Below, one piece after another: positions 61,273 through 64,000 of a stretch of 64,000 bases of DNA. Origin of the DNA: JAENVU01 sp963756815 (lineage in GTDB: Bacteria > Actinomycetota > Acidimicrobiia > IMCC26256 > JAENVU01); contig CAVWPR010000061.1 of the NCBI GenBank assembly GCA_963756815.1, positions 288,396 to 352,395 on the forward strand. The letters run 5' to 3'. Below the pieces are notes generated by a model, which saw only the letters and a program-made list of their open reading frames with translations, was not told where the DNA came from and made no database searches. A program made the position numbers and the translations under genes. Each line of letters begins with the position of its first letter. Position 1 is the stretch's first letter.

Positions 61273-61959
61273 TCAGGCATCCCCATCCGCAGACGAGGGC
61301 AACCAGGAGTCGGCCTCGCCGTGTCCGGACCGGGGCGCGTCCGCGACGTCGGCGCCGGACGGCTCGCTCACGATGGCGAGGTTGTGCTCGGCGTCGCGTC
61401 GAAACGTGGCGCCGACGATGTGCGGCATGTACCGATGGAGGAGCCAGAGCTCCGGGAGGATCTCCGTGAGAAGGCTGCCGCCGGCGTACACCCGCACCAC
61501 CGAGCTCTCCGAGACGACGACCGCAATCGCACCGGTGGCGGCCGAGACGGACGCCGCGGCGAGATGGCGGGTACCGAGTCCCAACGGCTGGTCGTGCTCG
61601 GGCAGCGCCGACTCGAAGTAGCGGCAGGCGGACACGACGAGTCCGTCGGCGCTGACGACGAACCCGCCATCGAGTTGGGCCAGCTCCTTCACCGTCTCGC
61701 GCAGGTTCGCGTCGTCGACGCGTCGCGCCGTCGCCGGATGGCCGGCGAGCGGGTCGAGGATCAGACAGCGGCTGTGCCGCAGCACGTCGGCCTCCGAGCC
61801 GACGGTGAAGAGGGTGCCGATTCGGCGCCCCTCACGCCCCTCGCGCGCGATCTCGATCGCGAGCTCGGTCACGGCCTGCAGCACCGCGACCGGCACCGTC
61901 GCACCGTCGAGCGCGACGTCGTCGAGTGCGGCGGTCAACGGCTCCACTGGCAACGTCAT
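61273..61959 (-). CDS. DisA_N-type (diadenylate cyclase family) domain protein
   Basis: The 228-residue protein contains the nucleotide-binding core of DAC proteins: DGG at residues 97-99 (usually DGA), GTRHLAA at 129-135 (usually GTRHRAA) and VVSES at 148-152. Catalytic cyclases make c-di-AMP from two ATP. Both signature motifs are altered by one residue, so activity is uncertain. There is no DisA helix-hairpin-helix domain or CdaA membrane helix. The ATG overlaps the stop of a tyrosine-recombinase gene by 4 bp, implying a joint function. Confidence 0.78.
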   Translation of the reverse strand: MTLPVEPLTAALDDVALDGATVPVAVLQAVTELAIEIAREGREGRRIGTLFTVGSEADVLRHSRCLILDPLAGHPATARRVDDANLRETVKELAQLDGGFVVSADGLVVSACRYFESALPEHDQPLGLGTRHLAAASVSAATGAIAVVVSESSVVRVYAGGSLLTEILPELWLLHRYMPHIVGATFRRDAEHNLAIVSEPSGADVADAPRSGHGEADSWLPSSADGDA

Positions 61960-62792
61960 CCGCGGCGGGCCGGCTCGTCGGACGTCGACAGGTAGCGCCG
62001 GGTGGTGCGCACATCGGCATGCCCGGCCCGACCCCGGATCGCCTCGAGCGCCACGCCGTCGGCGTGCGCGGCCACGACGTAGCGACGCCGCAGCGTGTTC
62101 CCCGACACGGTGCCGCCGAGCCCCGCCGCCTCCGCGACCTCCTTCAGCAAGTAGTCGACGCCGAAACGACTCAGGCGGTCGGAGCGTCGGGCGCGCGCCG
62201 CACTGAGGAGCAACGGACCTTCGCGCCGGCGCGCGAGGTACGCGTGCATCGCCACTGCGGTGTCCGGGTGCAGACGCACCGACCGCCCGTCGACGGCGAG
62301 CACCATCGCCGGCGGTCGACCCGAGACGTCGGCGGCATCGGCGGCCGCAGCCTCGCCCACCTTCAGCCCGTCGAGCATGAGCAGCCGGACGAGCAGACCC
62401 GATCGGGCCGCGATGCCGTCGGCTGCCTGCATCAACGCATCCGCCTCGGCGTCGCCGAGCACCGCGGCACGGCGTGACGGCCTCACGACGGGGCGGGCGA
62501 CGGCCGCGAAGCCGCCGACGTCACCGCGCGCGGTCGCGAACGCTCCGAACGACGCGACCGCCGACAACCGTCGCGCCGTCGTCGAGCTGCTGAGGCCCGA
62601 ACGCTCGACGGCCGAGCGGTACCGGCGCAACTCCTGCGCGTCGACGTCGATCGGGTCGACGTCCCGCTCGGTGCACCACTGTGCGAAGTGTCGGAAGTCG
62701 GACGCGTAGGCGGCGCGCGTGTTGGCGGATCGCAGCCCGGCGAGCCAGTCGGTCACCAGGGCGTCGACGCGGGCCGGACGTGATGCGGGCAC
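61956..62792 (-). CDS. Tyrosine-recombinase-like protein with substituted catalytic residues
   Basis: The 278-residue protein has a SAM-like core-binding domain (about 1-95, with NTRAAYASDFRHFAQW) and an integrase catalytic domain. RI, normally Arg in GLRxxE, is Lys144 in GLKVGE. The HxxR box reads N232-T-L-R235, so the His is Asn. His258 in GRAGHAD and the nucleophile Tyr267 in TTRRYLS are present. It may have altered activity or a regulatory role. GTG 62792 was chosen because the longer frame runs through the palindromic promoter region and into hsp20. Confidence 0.76.
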   Translation of the reverse strand: MPASRPARVDALVTDWLAGLRSANTRAAYASDFRHFAQWCTERDVDPIDVDAQELRRYRSAVERSGLSSSTTARRLSAVASFGAFATARGDVGGFAAVARPVVRPSRRAAVLGDAEADALMQAADGIAARSGLLVRLLMLDGLKVGEAAAADAADVSGRPPAMVLAVDGRSVRLHPDTAVAMHAYLARRREGPLLLSAARARRSDRLSRFGVDYLLKEVAEAAGLGGTVSGNTLRRRYVVAAHADGVALEAIRGRAGHADVRTTRRYLSTSDEPARRG

Positions 62793-62816
62793 GCCGACAT
62801 CCTGGCGACTCCGGTC

Positions 62817-62851
62817 TTGACAGTCAACATAATGACCGGCATTATGTTGAC
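62817..62851 (+). promoter_or_regulatory. Sigma70-like promoter with a perfect 12-bp inverted repeat (operator)
   Basis: TTGACA (62817-62822), 17 bp, CATTAT (62840-62845) gives a vegetative promoter for hsp20. It overlaps the perfect palindrome GTCAACATAATG (62823-62834), ACCGG, CATTATGTTGAC (62840-62851). The arms are AT-rich in a very GC-rich region. The operator lies between and over the promoter boxes, so a dimeric repressor could block transcription toward hsp20 and also affect the divergent recombinase gene. Confidence 0.68.
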
Positions 62852-62901
62852 CATATCCCGTCGGCACCCGCGGTGCCGCGACCGCAGCAGGAGGTAGCAC
62901 C

Positions 62902-63333
62902 ATGAGCATGCTGATGCGTTTCGATCCGATGCGCGAGTTCGACCGGGTGTTCGACGAGGCGTGGAGTCGGACCCGAGCGGCCAGCGTCCCGATGGACGCG
63001 TACCGACACGGCGACAGCTTCGTCCTGAGCCTCGATCTCCCGGGCGTCGATCCCGCCTCCATCGACGTCACCGTCGAGCGCAACGCGCTCACCATCACCG
63101 CCGAGCGTCACTGGGCCCCGGTCGAGGGCGATCAGGTCGTGGCGTCAGAGCGTCGGCACGGAAAGTTCGCGCGCCAGGTGTACCTCGGTGACGGGCTCGA
63201 TGCCGACGCGATCCACGCGACCTACGAGCACGGCGTGCTCACCGTCACCGTGCCCGTCGCCGAGCGCTCGAAGCCGCGCCGCATCGAGGTGAACACCGAG
63301 CGCCGGCCGGAGGTCATCACCGCCGGCAACTGA
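62902..63333 (+). CDS. Hsp20-family small heat shock protein
   Basis: The 143-residue protein has the alpha-crystallin domain: VPMDAYRHGDSFVLSLDLPG, ITAERHWAPVEGD, and HGVLTVTVPVAE, the conserved beta9 motif with GVLTV. It holds unfolding proteins in a refoldable state. ATG 62902 follows AGGAGG by 7 bp. The palindromic operator upstream differs from the HAIR (CTTGAGT-N7-ACTCAAG) and CIRCE elements, so a different repressor is expected. Confidence 0.9.
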   Translation: MSMLMRFDPMREFDRVFDEAWSRTRAASVPMDAYRHGDSFVLSLDLPGVDPASIDVTVERNALTITAERHWAPVEGDQVVASERRHGKFARQVYLGDGLDADAIHATYEHGVLTVTVPVAERSKPRRIEVNTERRPEVITAGN

Positions 63334-63440
63334 TCGCGTCCAGGAGGGCGACGGGACACGCCGGGTCCTCCGATCCGGCGGTCTCGTCGCGTGGCGGCGC
63401 CGTCGACCTCGAGCGGCCCGTGCTCCGCGTGAGGTACGAG

Positions 63441-64000
63441 TCACGGGAGCGACGCCGGAGCGGCCCCGCCGAACCATGTCGTGAGCGCGCGCCGCAGGTC
63501 CGGGTCGGCGAGCTCGCCGACCCAGGCGACGTACCCGTCGGTCGGATCAACACCGCGGGCGGCGCGGTGACGGGCCCGATGACGGGGAGCTCCCAGGCGC
63601 CGTCGTACGTCGCGTCGACCGACCGGACGCGATCGGCCCACGGCGCAGCGTCGGAGCCGCCCGCGGCGCTGAAGTCGACGAGCACGGGCCGGGCCGAGTG
63701 GAGCAACGTGAACACACGCGCCGGACCGTCCGCCGTGTGCAGGTCGAGGTCGGGCATGCGCCGCCCGAGCAGCGGGTGCCCGTCACCGAGGTCGTAGCGG
63801 ATGTCGAGCCCGGAGAGCATCCCGACCACGAGCCGGCGCGGCTCGTCCAGGCCCAACAGCTCCGTCATGGTCTCGCGCAGCGCCTGGTGTCGATCGTCGA
63901 GACTGCTCAGCGCGACCTGCGCCGAGGTGTTGTGCAGCACCCGGGCGCCGACCGGGTGACGTTCGGCGTGATACGTGTCGAGCAGGTCCTCCGGTGACGT
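63441..64000 (-). CDS. C-terminal part of a PHBH-type FAD-dependent monooxygenase (partial, one frameshift)
   Basis: Read from the right edge, the protein continues DLLDTYHAERHPVGARVLHNT, the FAD/substrate-domain end of aromatic-ring hydroxylases, then a thioredoxin-like C-terminal domain (PLLGRRMPDLDLHTADGP; RPVLVDFSAAGG). An indel near 63545 changes the frame; the end DGYVAWVGELADPDLRRALTTW is characteristic. The N-terminal FAD-binding part lies beyond the window. Such enzymes hydroxylate phenols or polyketides, and some inactivate rifampicin. Confidence 0.78.

Noticed and set aside
61956..62792. Integrase marking an integrated genomic island
   Set aside because: No attachment-site repeat, tRNA gene or other mobility gene is visible, codon usage matches the neighbours, and catalytic residues are substituted.

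Overview
The window is about 70% GC, with genes packed into operons and start codons that often overlap the previous stop by 4 bp (ATGA or GTGA). The gene families and style point to a high-GC actinobacterium. Evidence includes a three-helix Rieske protein with a diheme cytochrome c (QcrC/QcrA style), a response regulator/kinase/GerMN-lipoprotein trio resembling MtrA-MtrB-LpqB, Thr-rich lipoproteins, and stress-sigma-like promoters of the form GTTY-N15-GGGTAC. Assignment to the Acidimicrobiia or a related uncultured lineage is an inference. I saw no rRNA, tRNA, CRISPR array or insertion sequence.

Layout. 1-2.1 kb (minus): DUF2254 membrane protein, NhaP-type antiporter and two small ORFs. 2.2-10.7 kb (plus): YihY membrane protein, an MFS transporter, a selenocysteine formate dehydrogenase operon (alpha, Fe-S beta, NrfD-like anchor) and a DedA protein. 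10.7-17.3 kb (plus): a coupled operon of a ThDP enzyme, an enolase-superfamily enzyme, a long FAD/Fe-S dehydrogenase and DUF421. 17.4-19.2 kb (minus): an ABC ATPase/permease pair. 19.3-28.4 kb (plus): an MscS channel, then one long operon holding both the cytochrome bc complex and a caa3-type oxidase, with qcrC-qcrA first and qcrB last. 28.4-34.5 kb: small envelope and stress proteins, paralogous lipoproteins, a CDF metal exporter, hemerythrin and an SDR. 34.5-40.6 kb: a GH15-like enzyme, DUF4396, DUF1360, a sugar porter, a second DUF421, and a repeat-bearing region without a recognised gene. 40.6-43.7 kb: TauE/SafE exporter, LysR, thioredoxin, an AhpD-like protein and a CsoR-family regulator whose residues resemble the persulfide sensor CstR. 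43.7-51.7 kb: epimerase, two-component system, glycosyltransferases, methyltransferase and a molybdopterin oxidoreductase. 51.7-58.6 kb: a second ABC export pair, an SGNH-like lipoprotein, UspA, TatA and the RR-HK-GerMN trio. 58.8-64 kb: a PF03773 permease, DUF4440, DUF4383, a DisA_N-domain protein coupled to a tyrosine recombinase, a palindromic operator with a sigma70-like promoter, Hsp20, and the end of a flavoprotein monooxygenase.

How the genes fit together. Formate oxidation, the ThDP/FAD dehydrogenase operon and the bc-caa3 operon form a respiratory core. Around it sit membrane and stress genes, many preceded by the same promoter pattern, which suggests one general-stress sigma regulon. 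At least ten otherwise well-conserved genes are split by single indels, several in short GC-repeat tracts. I read these as consensus errors rather than decayed genes, so their exact ends are uncertain.
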